Program-made: the position numbers and the translations under genes
Notes under the pieces: generated by a model
Database searches by the model: none
What the model saw: the letters and a program-made list of their open reading frames with translations, nothing else
What the model was told of the DNA's origin: nothing
Origin: Bacteroides sp. CAG:443
GTDB taxonomy: Bacteria > Bacteroidota > Bacteroidia > Bacteroidales > Bacteroidaceae
Assembly: GCA_000432735.1 (NCBI GenBank)
Contig: FR887742.1
Span: 1 to 22,057, forward strand
Length of the DNA stretch: 22,057 nucleotides
Direction: 5' to 3'
Part shown: positions 6,206-13,621 of the stretch, piece after piece
How positions within the stretch are numbered: the first letter of the stretch is position 1
Layout of the letters: each line of letters opens with the position of its first letter

Positions 6206-6958
6206 TTACAGCAAATGCAATTCACTGGCAATGCCGAAAGCCTGAGCCGAGTTACTTACCTGTAGCTTCTGCAAGATATTTTGTCTGTGACGACTAATGG
6301 TATGTACACTGACTGACAGTTCATCGGCGATCTCCTTGCTCGACTTACCCATCCCTATCAATGCCAGAATTTCTTTCTCCCGCTTTGAAAGCAAATCGGA
6401 GCAGTCGTAAGTATCAATATCCATGCGGGTTCCATCGACCGAATTCACGATTCCGTTTCTCCGGAAAGGTATATCGGACAGATTATACAGACATAAGGCC
6501 AGACAAATATTTCCGGTATCCTGTGCTACGACATAAAACATCCGATGCAGGACCCAGTAATATTTTCCCCAGCTATCGCGCATCCGGAGATATTCTTCCA
6601 GATAGTAACTGCTACGTTCCTGCTCAGGAAGGTTCTTCAGAAAATGCAGGAAACGTAATTCACGGGTATGCTTTTTCAACAGATCATCGGGATAAATCCG
6701 GCCGAAAATGTCTTCTTCCCAGATAGAATCAATAACATGACATGCTCCCCGCAAAGCGATTCCCAACGATTCACCTACCTTCCCATAAAAAATATAGCTC
6801 CGGTTGGAACCCATATCACTCAATACTGCGATTGAATTCTCTACTTCGGCATACATCGAAGCCACCTGCTTATAATGCATCAGATACTGGTTCAGGTTGT
6901 CATCGCCGGCAAAATCCTGTTCGAGCAGCTCATTATTCAGTTTCTTCTTTATATTCAT
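6206..6958 (-). CDS. LuxR-type transcriptional regulator with N-terminal PAS-like region
   Basis: This 250-residue protein ends in a clear LuxR/GerE helix-turn-helix (about residues 186-248) containing LLSKREKEILALIGMGKSSK, EIADELSVSVHTISRHR and LQKL. The N-terminal 170 residues have no receiver aspartate signature. The pattern IYPDDL plus the later strands YYWVLHRMFYV and ICLALCLYNLS resembles a PAS-like sensor, so it is probably a one-component regulator rather than a response regulator. The ligand is unknown. It is divergent from the DUF1349 gene (111-bp gap) and lies upstream of the PepSY-like lipoprotein gene, so both are candidate targets. No ribosome site precedes the ATG, and no convincing promoter was found for it. 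Confidence 0.82.
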   Translation of the reverse strand: MNIKKKLNNELLEQDFAGDDNLNQYLMHYKQVASMYAEVENSIAVLSDMGSNRSYIFYGKVGESLGIALRGACHVIDSIWEEDIFGRIYPDDLLKKHTRELRFLHFLKNLPEQERSSYYLEEYLRMRDSWGKYYWVLHRMFYVVAQDTGNICLALCLYNLSDIPFRRNGIVNSVDGTRMDIDTYDCSDLLSKREKEILALIGMGKSSKEIADELSVSVHTISRHRQNILQKLQVSNSAQAFGIASELHLL

Positions 6959-6996
6959 AGTATCAAAGGATAGCGAAAATTGGTTATTTATCAGTA

Positions 6997-7027
6997 TTGA
7001 TGCTTTCCACAGGGAAAGCTACTTTTG
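6997..7027 (+). promoter_or_regulatory. Promoter of the DUF1349 gene with embedded dyad
   Basis: TTG (6997-6999), a 20-bp spacer and TACTTTTG (7020-7027) match the Bacteroides promoter, with transcription expected near 7033. The spacer is filled by a perfect inverted repeat GCTTTCC-ACAG-GGAAAGC (7002-7019) that touches the -7 element. This is the position expected of an operator. Confidence 0.7.
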
Positions 7028-7069
7028 CAAAATAATAGAAAAAGTTTCACATTATAAATCTATAAGTTT

Positions 7070-7717
7070 ATGAAAAAGCTCTTTTTAGCTATTCTCACTT
7101 TTATAAGCACACAAGCTATGGCGCAGACGCTGGAAAAAATGCAATGGTTTAATGAACCGGAAAACTGGGAAATAACAGACAATACCTTGAGCATGTCTGT
7201 CACTCCGCACAGTGACTACTGGAGAATCTCTCACTACGGGTTCACTGTAGATGATGCTCCTTTTTACTACACCACCTATGGAGGGGAATTCGAAGTGAAG
7301 GTAAAAATTACTGGCGACTACAAGGTTCGTTTCGACCAGGCTGGTCTGATGCTCCGCATCGACAAGGAAAACTACATCAAGACCGGTATCGAGTTTGTCG
7401 ACGGAAAATTCAATCTGAGTACGGTCGTTACTCATCACACAAGCGACTGGAGTGTCATTACCCTCGACAAGCCCGTACCTTACATCTGGATAAAGGCAGT
7501 CAGACGACTGGATGCCGTAGAGGTTTTCTATTCCTTCGACGACAAGACTTACGTGATGATGCGAAATGCATGGCTGCAAGACAACACCCCAGTTCAGGTT
7601 GGTCTGATGGGAGCTTGTCCCGACGGTGAAGGATTCAACGTAAAATTCGAAAACTTCAAAGTAACTCATCTGCCAGACCAGCGGAGAATGGAATGGCTGA
7701 AGAAAAATGCTGAATAA
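7070..7717 (+). CDS. Secreted DUF1349 (YesU-like) beta-sandwich protein
   Basis: This 215-residue protein has a Sec signal peptide cleaved after AMA (residues 16-18) before Q19. The mature part matches the DUF1349 family, a concanavalin-like jelly roll, with YWRISHYGF, the stretch DQAGLMLRIDKENYIKTGIE (about residues 101-120), a WSVIT strand, the motif VEVFYSFDDKTY and the end strand VKFENFKVTHLP. Bacillus YesU belongs to this family in a pectin-use locus. The enzymatic activity is not established, so binding or processing of a sugar polymer is only a possibility. No carbohydrate enzymes or SusCD genes are next to it here. It is a single-gene unit with its own promoter and a terminator at 7717-7755. 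Confidence 0.8.
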   Translation: MKKLFLAILTFISTQAMAQTLEKMQWFNEPENWEITDNTLSMSVTPHSDYWRISHYGFTVDDAPFYYTTYGGEFEVKVKITGDYKVRFDQAGLMLRIDKENYIKTGIEFVDGKFNLSTVVTHHTSDWSVITLDKPVPYIWIKAVRRLDAVEVFYSFDDKTYVMMRNAWLQDNTPVQVGLMGACPDGEGFNVKFENFKVTHLPDQRRMEWLKKNAE

Positions 7718-7755
7718 AACTTCAACTTTATCTCGCTAAGTCAAAGCTGAAGTTT
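7717..7755. terminator. Bidirectional terminator
   Basis: AAACTTCA (7717-7724) pairs with TGAAGTTT (7748-7755), and CTTT / AAAG extends the stem past one A-C mismatch. T runs follow on both strands. It separates the DUF1349 gene (plus) from the response-regulator gene (minus). Confidence 0.75.
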
Positions 7756-7760
7756 CATTT

Positions 7761-8495
7761 TTATCTTACAGGCGCAGGGCTTTCTTCCAAGATGAGCCCT
7801 ACGCCTTTTATCGTTTTCAGCTGTACCGTACTGTCGGAAGCAAGCACTTTCCGTAAACGTGAAACGAATACATCCAGACTACGCGATGCAAAATAGTCGT
7901 CATCTGTATTCCACAGCCGTTCCAAAATAGCCTCACGTTTGACGACCTTATTTTTGTTTTCACACAAAATACGCAGCAAAGCCGCTTCACGCTCGGTCAG
8001 CGTCCGTTCCTCTCCTCCTGTCTGTTTCAGCAAGGCATGCCCGGCTTCAAAAATAAAGGAGCTGCCGATATGGAACTTTTCTTCTTCATTTGCCAGTCTT
8101 ATTCCTCTGGTGAGCTTCAGCAAAGCAAGGATATGTGCGTTCAACTCTTCGGCAAGAAAAGGTTTCTTGATGTAATTATTCACACCCAGTTCATAGCCTT
8201 TTACCACATCCTTGGGAGAAACACGGCCGGAAGTGAACAGAATAGGTGTCACATCGTCCGTTTCGCGGATACGTCTCACCATTTCGTATCCATCCATCAC
8301 CGGCATCTCGATATCGGCAACAATCACATCGGGATGTGCTTCCTTCCATATCTTCAGTCCGGTTTCACCATTGTCGGCCGTCACCACCTCGTAACCGCCT
8401 ATCATATCCTCCAGTCCGCCACGTATGATGTAGCACAGATTGGCATCGTCTTCTACCAGCAATAATCGTATCATTGTTCCATTATCATTATTCAT
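7761..8495 (-). CDS. OmpR-family response regulator
   Basis: This 244-residue protein has an N-terminal receiver (about residues 8-125) with acidic pocket D16/D17, phosphoacceptor D61 (VADIEMP), T88 and K111 (IKKPF). A C-terminal winged helix (about 145-237) contains the motifs TLTEREAALL, VVKREAILERLW, SRSLDVFVSRLRK and IKTIKGVG. It is an OmpR/PhoB-type transcription factor activated by the kinase encoded just upstream, whose stop overlaps this start by 4 nt (ATGA). An internal ATG at residue 8 is an alternative start. OmpR-type factors bind tandem direct repeats spaced about 11 bp, and such an array lies at 9874-9902 in front of the divergent outer-membrane gene. Confidence 0.93.
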   Translation of the reverse strand: MNNDNGTMIRLLLVEDDANLCYIIRGGLEDMIGGYEVVTADNGETGLKIWKEAHPDVIVADIEMPVMDGYEMVRRIRETDDVTPILFTSGRVSPKDVVKGYELGVNNYIKKPFLAEELNAHILALLKLTRGIRLANEEEKFHIGSSFIFEAGHALLKQTGGEERTLTEREAALLRILCENKNKVVKREAILERLWNTDDDYFASRSLDVFVSRLRKVLASDSTVQLKTIKGVGLILEESPAPVR

Positions 8496-9865
8496 TGTTC
8501 TTCTTCGGGCAACTTTCTTTCGGCAGCATTTTCTTCAGCGGGAAGATAGATTGTAAACTTGCTGTACTCTCCTTCAATACTTTCCAGCGTTACCCTGCCC
8601 CCATGAGCTTCGACTACCCGCAACACATAATTCAGTCCCAGTCCGAAACCTGCCGGACCTCCGTACCGACTTCTGCCCGCTGCCGAGGCACGTTCGTACT
8701 TCTCGAATATCTTGCTCTGGTCTTTCAGCGGAATACCGAAGCCTGTATCGTGCACCTTTATATAATCTTCCCCCGGAAGCCTTCCCGAAGAAAAGGTTAT
8801 TTCCACCTCCTCCCCCGAATACTTCACGGCATTGTCAATCAGATTGCTGAGCGCTTCTTTCAGGAACTCCTCATCGGCATAAACAGTGTCGGCCTGCAAA
8901 TTCCATCGATAAGTAATATGCTTCAAGGCTTTTGCCTTATATTTTTCGGCGAGGTCTTCCAGCATCGGACAAAGGCTACACGTTTCTTTTTCTAACTTCA
9001 ACTGGTGGTTTTCCAGTTTAGAGAGGGTAAGTACCTTGTTTGTCAGCGAGAGTAAATGCTCTCCCTCTTCTTTCAATATCCGGAAATAACGGGCTTTCTT
9101 TTCCGGCTGGGCATCCAGCTTTCCGGTTTCCAGTATCTGTGTACCCATCAGAATGGAACTCAAGGGAGTCTTCATATCATGAATCATGGCATACGAAAAG
9201 TCCTCCCGCAGTTTAGCTATCTTATCCTGACGGACAATAATGCGTATTTGATATATGATGCAGACTATGACCAGTATCATAATCAGTACGGTAGCAAGCA
9301 AGAGTAATGTCATCCGCTGAAAAATCACCCAATACGGATTGGTAATGACTCCTTGTAAAAAGCGATTTCCGTCGAGGCTGATGGGAAGAGGCGAGGTACG
9401 CAATATACCTTTGCCATTTACATCGAATCGGCTGGAGGACTTGATAACCCAACCGGTTGAGTCGACAATACACGATGCGACAGCCGCAGAAAAACCTATC
9501 GAGTCGAGCATGTGCGTATAAATGGAGTCCAGGTCCGTAAACGAAACATCCCGATTAAAATCTTTCAGAGCAATTTCCTGAAACGAAACATGCATGTAGC
9601 TCATCAGCCATTGGCCGGGGTTAGACAGGGTTTCCATATCTTTCTCGGCATCGAAGTTGACGCTCATTGTAACCGTGGAGTCTTTCTTTGTCTTAGATAC
9701 GCGCAGAAAAACCTCTTGTAAGGCTGCTTCGGGAAACAGTTCCTCCCCTTTCATCTGAATGCTTTCCTTGGTCAGCTTATATGTGTTGACAAGCCATACG
9801 TATTGCAGCTCAACAATAGCAATAAGTCCCACCACAGCAATCCAACGGATATGTTTTATCTCCAT
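8492..9865 (-). CDS. Membrane sensor histidine kinase
   Basis: This 457-residue kinase has transmembrane helices at about residues 7-27 and 184-206 bracketing a periplasmic sensor domain of about 155 residues with no recognised fold. The HisKA segment carries the phosphorylated H229 (MIHDMKTPLSS). The HATPase domain shows the N box (NLIDNAVKYS), G1 (DTGFGI), F box (IFEKYERA) and G2 (GFGLGL). There is no HAMP domain that I can recognise; the second helix leads directly into the dimerisation helix. The short Glu-rich tail overlaps the response-regulator start by 4 nt, so the pair is translationally coupled. The signal is unknown. The adjacent outer-membrane gene suggests envelope or nutrient sensing. 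Confidence 0.93.
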   Translation of the reverse strand: MEIKHIRWIAVVGLIAIVELQYVWLVNTYKLTKESIQMKGEELFPEAALQEVFLRVSKTKKDSTVTMSVNFDAEKDMETLSNPGQWLMSYMHVSFQEIALKDFNRDVSFTDLDSIYTHMLDSIGFSAAVASCIVDSTGWVIKSSSRFDVNGKGILRTSPLPISLDGNRFLQGVITNPYWVIFQRMTLLLLATVLIMILVIVCIIYQIRIIVRQDKIAKLREDFSYAMIHDMKTPLSSILMGTQILETGKLDAQPEKKARYFRILKEEGEHLLSLTNKVLTLSKLENHQLKLEKETCSLCPMLEDLAEKYKAKALKHITYRWNLQADTVYADEEFLKEALSNLIDNAVKYSGEEVEITFSSGRLPGEDYIKVHDTGFGIPLKDQSKIFEKYERASAAGRSRYGGPAGFGLGLNYVLRVVEAHGGRVTLESIEGEYSKFTIYLPAEENAAERKLPEEEQ

Positions 9866-9873
9866 AAGTCGTA

Positions 9874-9902
9874 CATTAACGTAACATTAACCTGCCCTTA
9901 AC
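9874..9902. promoter_or_regulatory. Tandem 11-bp-spaced repeats, probable response-regulator operator
   Basis: CATTAAC (9874-9880), CATTAAC (9885-9891) and CCTTAAC (9896-9902) start exactly 11 bp apart, the spacing typical of OmpR/PhoB-family sites. The array ends 22 bp before the -7-like box TACTTTCG (9925-9932) of the outer-membrane gene, which has no visible TTG -33 element. The array therefore occupies an activator position. On the other strand it lies in the leader region of the kinase gene. Confidence 0.6.
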
Positions 9903-9924
9903 CTAGAAAGCCGGTCGGGCTCTT

Positions 9925-9932
9925 TACTTTCG
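9925..9932 (+). promoter_or_regulatory. -7 box of the outer-membrane gene
   Basis: TACTTTCG differs from TAnnTTTG at one base, and no TTG lies 19-21 bp upstream. This suggests a weak promoter that needs an activator. Confidence 0.45.
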
Positions 9933-9938
9933 CATTGT

Positions 9939-9946
9939 CAAAGATA
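9939..9946 (-). promoter_or_regulatory. Possible -7 box of the kinase operon
   Basis: The minus strand reads TATCTTTG, a full TAnnTTTG match, about 74 bp before the kinase ATG. No -33 TTG is evident. It would overlap the divergent promoter of the outer-membrane gene. Confidence 0.35.
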
Positions 9947-9960
9947 TAGAAAATAACCCA

Positions 9961-12258
9961 ATGCTATTTGATATGAAAATCTATTTTTTAATGAGTATCT
10001 TCTTGCTGGCAGGAGGCTCAGGCAGCCTGACGGCACAAACCGTTTCGGGTAAGGTTGTCGATACAGAACAGCAGCCAGTAGACGGTGCAACGATCATTTT
10101 ACAGACTTCCGACTCCGTTTTCGTGGATGCAACAATTTCAAGTGCCGACGGAAACTTTGTATTCAACCATCAGCCGGAAGCTTATCGGCTCATTTTTCAG
10201 CATCTCTTATATCATACACTAGAGAAGAAAGGTAAAGGAAAAGATGCAGGCATCACCGTAATGCAGGCAAAAGACTATGCGCTGGATGAGGTTGTTGTAC
10301 AAGGAGAACGACCGCTGGTCAAGGTAGAAGGCAGCCGCCTGACCTACGATATGCCTCAACTTACGGCCAATAAGCTGGTGACGAGTGTATACGATGCTTT
10401 AAAACAACTGCCGGGTGTCATGGAACAAAATGGCGTGTTGACGCTGGCGGGAGCCGGAAGTGTGAGTATCATTTTAAACGGGAAACCGACATCTATGACT
10501 TACGAACAACTCATTACTTTATTAAAGGGAATGCCTGCATCTCGTGCAGAACAGGCGGAAGTGATGTACAATACTCCCCCGCAATATCACGTGCGGGGTG
10601 CTGCAATCAATGTAATACTAAAAGGTTATAAGCCGGGAGAAGGAGGACTGCAAGGAGAAGTGAAGGGCAGTTATGTACAGGCAGATAAGGCGGGAGGAGA
10701 AGGAGGTGTGACATTGGCTTATTTATCTCCCAAGATAGACATAGACTTTATGTACAATCTCAATGACAACTATAACCGTCAGGGACATAAACTAGTTACT
10801 CGCCATACATTAAACCATGAAATACACAACATCAGTCAGACAACAAATGGAGAAAGCCGGGATCTAATTCATACATTACGGTTGGGAAGCAATTATAAGT
10901 TCGACGAACACAACCAGCTCGAACTGAGTTATACTTCCAGCCTCCACCCTGATAAACAGCAATCGGTTACTTCATTGGATAATACTTCGACTACCTTCAA
11001 CCATGCTCCGGCCGAAGGACAGATGCATAACGTAGCTCTGAACTATACCTCCGGTTTCGGCCTGACAGGAGGCATCGACTATACCTATTTCAGGAATAAA
11101 GAAAAGCAGTCTTTCCAAAGTAAAGACACGAATGGACAAGAAACGGCATTTCTCAGCAACGCGACTCAATCTATAAACCGATGGAAGGTATATGCCGATC
11201 AAAGCCATACGCTTCCCAATGAGTGGGTGCTGAATTATGGAACTTCTTTTGCGTATGTAAACAATCGTAATTCGCAAGTGTACGACCTCCCTGAGATGAG
11301 CGGAATGAACACGAAAAATCAAATTGACGAATATACCTATAACCTTTATGCAGGTTTCGAAAAGAGTTTTGGCAATCACTGGAACCTGAGTGCAGCTGCC
11401 ACCATGGAATATTATCAGATGATGAGTTATAAAAAGTGGGCCGTATACCCGAATTTGAACTTGAGTTATGTACTTTCCGCATCACATATCTTCCAGTTTG
11501 AGTTCAGTTCGGACAAGACTTATCCCGATTACTGGACACTAAGCGGATCGACCGGCTATCTCAACAACTACCAGGAAACAGTAGGAAATACATCACTCAA
11601 GCCTTATACCGATTACTCTGCTGCCCTGACGTACATTCTGAAAAGCAAGTATATCTTCCAGCTCAGCTACGATTACATTAAAGACTACTTCATGCAAATG
11701 ATATATCTCGACTCCAGCCGGCTAAAAGCTGTATACAATTATCAGAACTGGGACTACTCCCAAATATTTGCTTTTACTTCTGTTATCCCATTCAAGGTAG
11801 GAGAACGATGGGACAGTCAGCTGATGCTATGCCTGTCCTCACTGCATCATCGGGCAAGCAACTACTACGATGCTCCTTTCGACCGCAAAATATGGAACAT
11901 AGCTGGAAGCTGGACCAATACGCTTATCCTCAGCAAGCGCCCCAATATCAAGATGGAAATCAGTGCGACCGGCACTTCCAAGTCCATACAAGGGAGCTAT
12001 ACCATACAACCTGCCGCATTCATCCATGCAGCACTCCGTTATACTTTTGCAGAAGATAAAGCTATGATTCAAATCAAAGGAAATGATTTATTTAACGGCA
12101 GCAACCATCTGAAGACGAAAGTCCGCAATGGCAATCAGATTCTGGACATGGATATTGCCAATTATATGCGTAACTTTACTGTATCTTTCAGCTATAAATT
12201 TGGAGGGTACAAGAAAAAGGAAGTAAAGGATGTAGATATTTCCCGTTTCAAGCACTGA
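9961..12258 (+). CDS. Outer-membrane beta-barrel protein (TonB-receptor-like, OMP_b-brl_3 family)
   Basis: This 765-residue protein has a signal peptide ending near LTAQ. The ATG at 9973 (residue 5) would give a cleaner signal sequence MKIYFL and may be the true start. A carboxypeptidase-regulatory-like beta-sandwich (about residues 27-105, SGKVVDTEQQPVDGATI...) is followed by a plug-like region (about 110-220, ALDEVVVQG, DALKQLPGV, VSIILNGKP). A long beta-barrel with alternating aromatic strands runs to about residue 750. The end FSYKFGGYKKK with a charged tail of about 15 residues is typical of this Bacteroidota family. It is shorter than a SusC protein and no SusD partner is adjacent. The substrate is unknown. 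Divergence from the two-component genes and the operator-like array suggest control by that system. Confidence 0.85.
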   Translation: MLFDMKIYFLMSIFLLAGGSGSLTAQTVSGKVVDTEQQPVDGATIILQTSDSVFVDATISSADGNFVFNHQPEAYRLIFQHLLYHTLEKKGKGKDAGITVMQAKDYALDEVVVQGERPLVKVEGSRLTYDMPQLTANKLVTSVYDALKQLPGVMEQNGVLTLAGAGSVSIILNGKPTSMTYEQLITLLKGMPASRAEQAEVMYNTPPQYHVRGAAINVILKGYKPGEGGLQGEVKGSYVQADKAGGEGGVTLAYLSPKIDIDFMYNLNDNYNRQGHKLVTRHTLNHEIHNISQTTNGESRDLIHTLRLGSNYKFDEHNQLELSYTSSLHPDKQQSVTSLDNTSTTFNHAPAEGQMHNVALNYTSGFGLTGGIDYTYFRNKEKQSFQSKDTNGQETAFLSNATQSINRWKVYADQSHTLPNEWVLNYGTSFAYVNNRNSQVYDLPEMSGMNTKNQIDEYTYNLYAGFEKSFGNHWNLSAAATMEYYQMMSYKKWAVYPNLNLSYVLSASHIFQFEFSSDKTYPDYWTLSGSTGYLNNYQETVGNTSLKPYTDYSAALTYILKSKYIFQLSYDYIKDYFMQMIYLDSSRLKAVYNYQNWDYSQIFAFTSVIPFKVGERWDSQLMLCLSSLHHRASNYYDAPFDRKIWNIAGSWTNTLILSKRPNIKMEISATGTSKSIQGSYTIQPAAFIHAALRYTFAEDKAMIQIKGNDLFNGSNHLKTKVRNGNQILDMDIANYMRNFTVSFSYKFGGYKKKEVKDVDISRFKH

Positions 12259-12328
12259 CAAGTCGGTCGGTTTTCCTAAAAGAAATTCAGTTTACCAACC
12301 TCAGCCAGCATGAGAACTGCAATAAAAA

Positions 12329-12376
12329 GAGCAGCAGGCATACCAGTCACTATCCAGACCCGTATGCCTGCTGCTC
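12329..12376 (-). terminator. Terminator of the gltX-waaA operon
   Basis: GAGCAGCAGGCATAC (12329-12343) pairs perfectly over 15 bp with 12362-12376 around an 18-nt loop. The minus-strand product runs into five Ts (12324-12328). It may also stop plus-strand transcripts of the outer-membrane gene, though the T tract on that side is poor. Confidence 0.85.
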
Positions 12377-12388
12377 CTATCTTACTTA

Positions 12389-13612
12389 TTATAAAGAAAC
12401 AGTATTCATTATCTTTTCCAAAGCACCGGCATTGTTACGTACATAATCGCCGGCATTCTTTCCTGCTTCATGCAGGCAAGCCTCATCCGAAAGGAACTTA
12501 TCCATCAAGCGGTCGAAGTCTTCCTTGCCCTGAATCTCGAATCCTCCCCGACAAGCCTTCAGACCTTGTGCCTCGAGGAACTTATAATTGTTCGGACCAA
12601 AGATGACAGGAATGCCATATACTGCCGCTTCGAGCGTATTGTGGATGCTGACTCCGAAGCCGCCTCCTACATACGATATTTCTCCGTATCGATAGATAGA
12701 AGACAACAGTCCGAAACAATCGATAATCAGACAGTCGGCCTGTTTCACATTTTCTTCGGTAGCCTGTGTATAACGTACTACCGGTCGCTTCAGTTTCCCG
12801 ATGATTTCCTGCAAATGACTTTCGTCTATCACATGAGGAGCTATAATCAGTTTCATTTCCGGATGCTCATTAAAATAAGGGATGAAGATATCTTCATCCG
12901 GAGCCCATGAACTTCCGGCAACAAATGTCTGATGATTTCCTCCTTTAAAGCTTTCTACCAACGGCAACTCCTTGGCCTGATTACGTATTTCCAGCACTCG
13001 GTCGAAACGAGTATCTCCCACAACCGTTGTACGAGTGACGCCGATACCTTCCAGCAGACGGACAGATTCTTCATTCTGCACAAAAAGATGATCGAAACAT
13101 TTCAATACATTTTTGTAACTGCTTCCATACCAACGGAAAAAAATCTGTTTCGGTCGGAAGATAGATGATACGCTATATACCGGAATATTACGACGCTTCA
13201 GTTCACTCAAATAATTACGCCAGAATTCATATTTGATGAAAAAAGCCATGTAAGGATGAGCCAGGTCAATGAATTTTTTCACATTGCGTGGAGAGTCGAG
13301 CGGCAAGTAGCATACCACATCCGCCCCCTTATAATCCTTACGAACCTCGTACCCCGAAGGAGAGAAAAACGTTTGTAGAATCTTATATTGCGGATATTGC
13401 TGGCGAATCCGTTCAATCAGCGGACGTCCTTGCTCAAACTCACCCAATGAAGCTGCATGAAACCACAAATATTTAGCCTGCGGATCAATGTGTTGCTTCA
13501 AGACAGTAAAAGATTCTTTCTCACCTTTCACCATCTTGGCAACTTTTTTATTAAAAAGTGCAGCCAAATGGACTGCACTTATATATAGGCCAATAACAAA
13601 ATTATAAATCAT
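12389..13612 (-). CDS. waaA: 3-deoxy-D-manno-octulosonic acid (Kdo) transferase
   Basis: This 407-residue GT30 enzyme transfers Kdo from CMP-Kdo to a lipid A precursor at the inner-membrane inner face. A hydrophobic N-terminal helix (about residues 4-20) anchors it. The catalytic base is E58 in HAASLGEFEQG. Other family features are FFSPSGYEVRK, the stretch YMAFFIKYEFWRNYLSELKR in the middle of the N-terminal domain, VGDTRFDRV, and the C-terminal nucleotide-binding part GGGFGVSIHNTLEAAVYGIP with FGPNNYKFLEAQ. Length matches typical WaaA. Whether it adds one or two Kdo residues cannot be told. It begins 9 nt after the gltX stop, so the two are probably cotranscribed, and it ends before a strong terminator. 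Confidence 0.94.
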   Translation of the reverse strand: MIYNFVIGLYISAVHLAALFNKKVAKMVKGEKESFTVLKQHIDPQAKYLWFHAASLGEFEQGRPLIERIRQQYPQYKILQTFFSPSGYEVRKDYKGADVVCYLPLDSPRNVKKFIDLAHPYMAFFIKYEFWRNYLSELKRRNIPVYSVSSIFRPKQIFFRWYGSSYKNVLKCFDHLFVQNEESVRLLEGIGVTRTTVVGDTRFDRVLEIRNQAKELPLVESFKGGNHQTFVAGSSWAPDEDIFIPYFNEHPEMKLIIAPHVIDESHLQEIIGKLKRPVVRYTQATEENVKQADCLIIDCFGLLSSIYRYGEISYVGGGFGVSIHNTLEAAVYGIPVIFGPNNYKFLEAQGLKACRGGFEIQGKEDFDRLMDKFLSDEACLHEAGKNAGDYVRNNAGALEKIMNTVSL

Positions 13613-13621
13613 TTCTGCTTT

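Noticed and set aside
5863..6231. A 122-codon minus-strand frame bridging the LuxR-type and lipoprotein genes
   Set aside because: It overlaps both neighbouring genes out of frame, runs through a terminator and has no family signature.
7085..7669. A 194-codon open frame on the minus strand inside the DUF1349 gene
   Set aside because: It lies wholly antisense to a gene with a clear signal peptide, family motifs, promoter and terminator, and its own translation has no recognisable domain.
8212..8428. Overlapping small plus-strand frames within the response-regulator gene
   Set aside because: They are antisense to conserved receiver-domain motifs and have no independent support.
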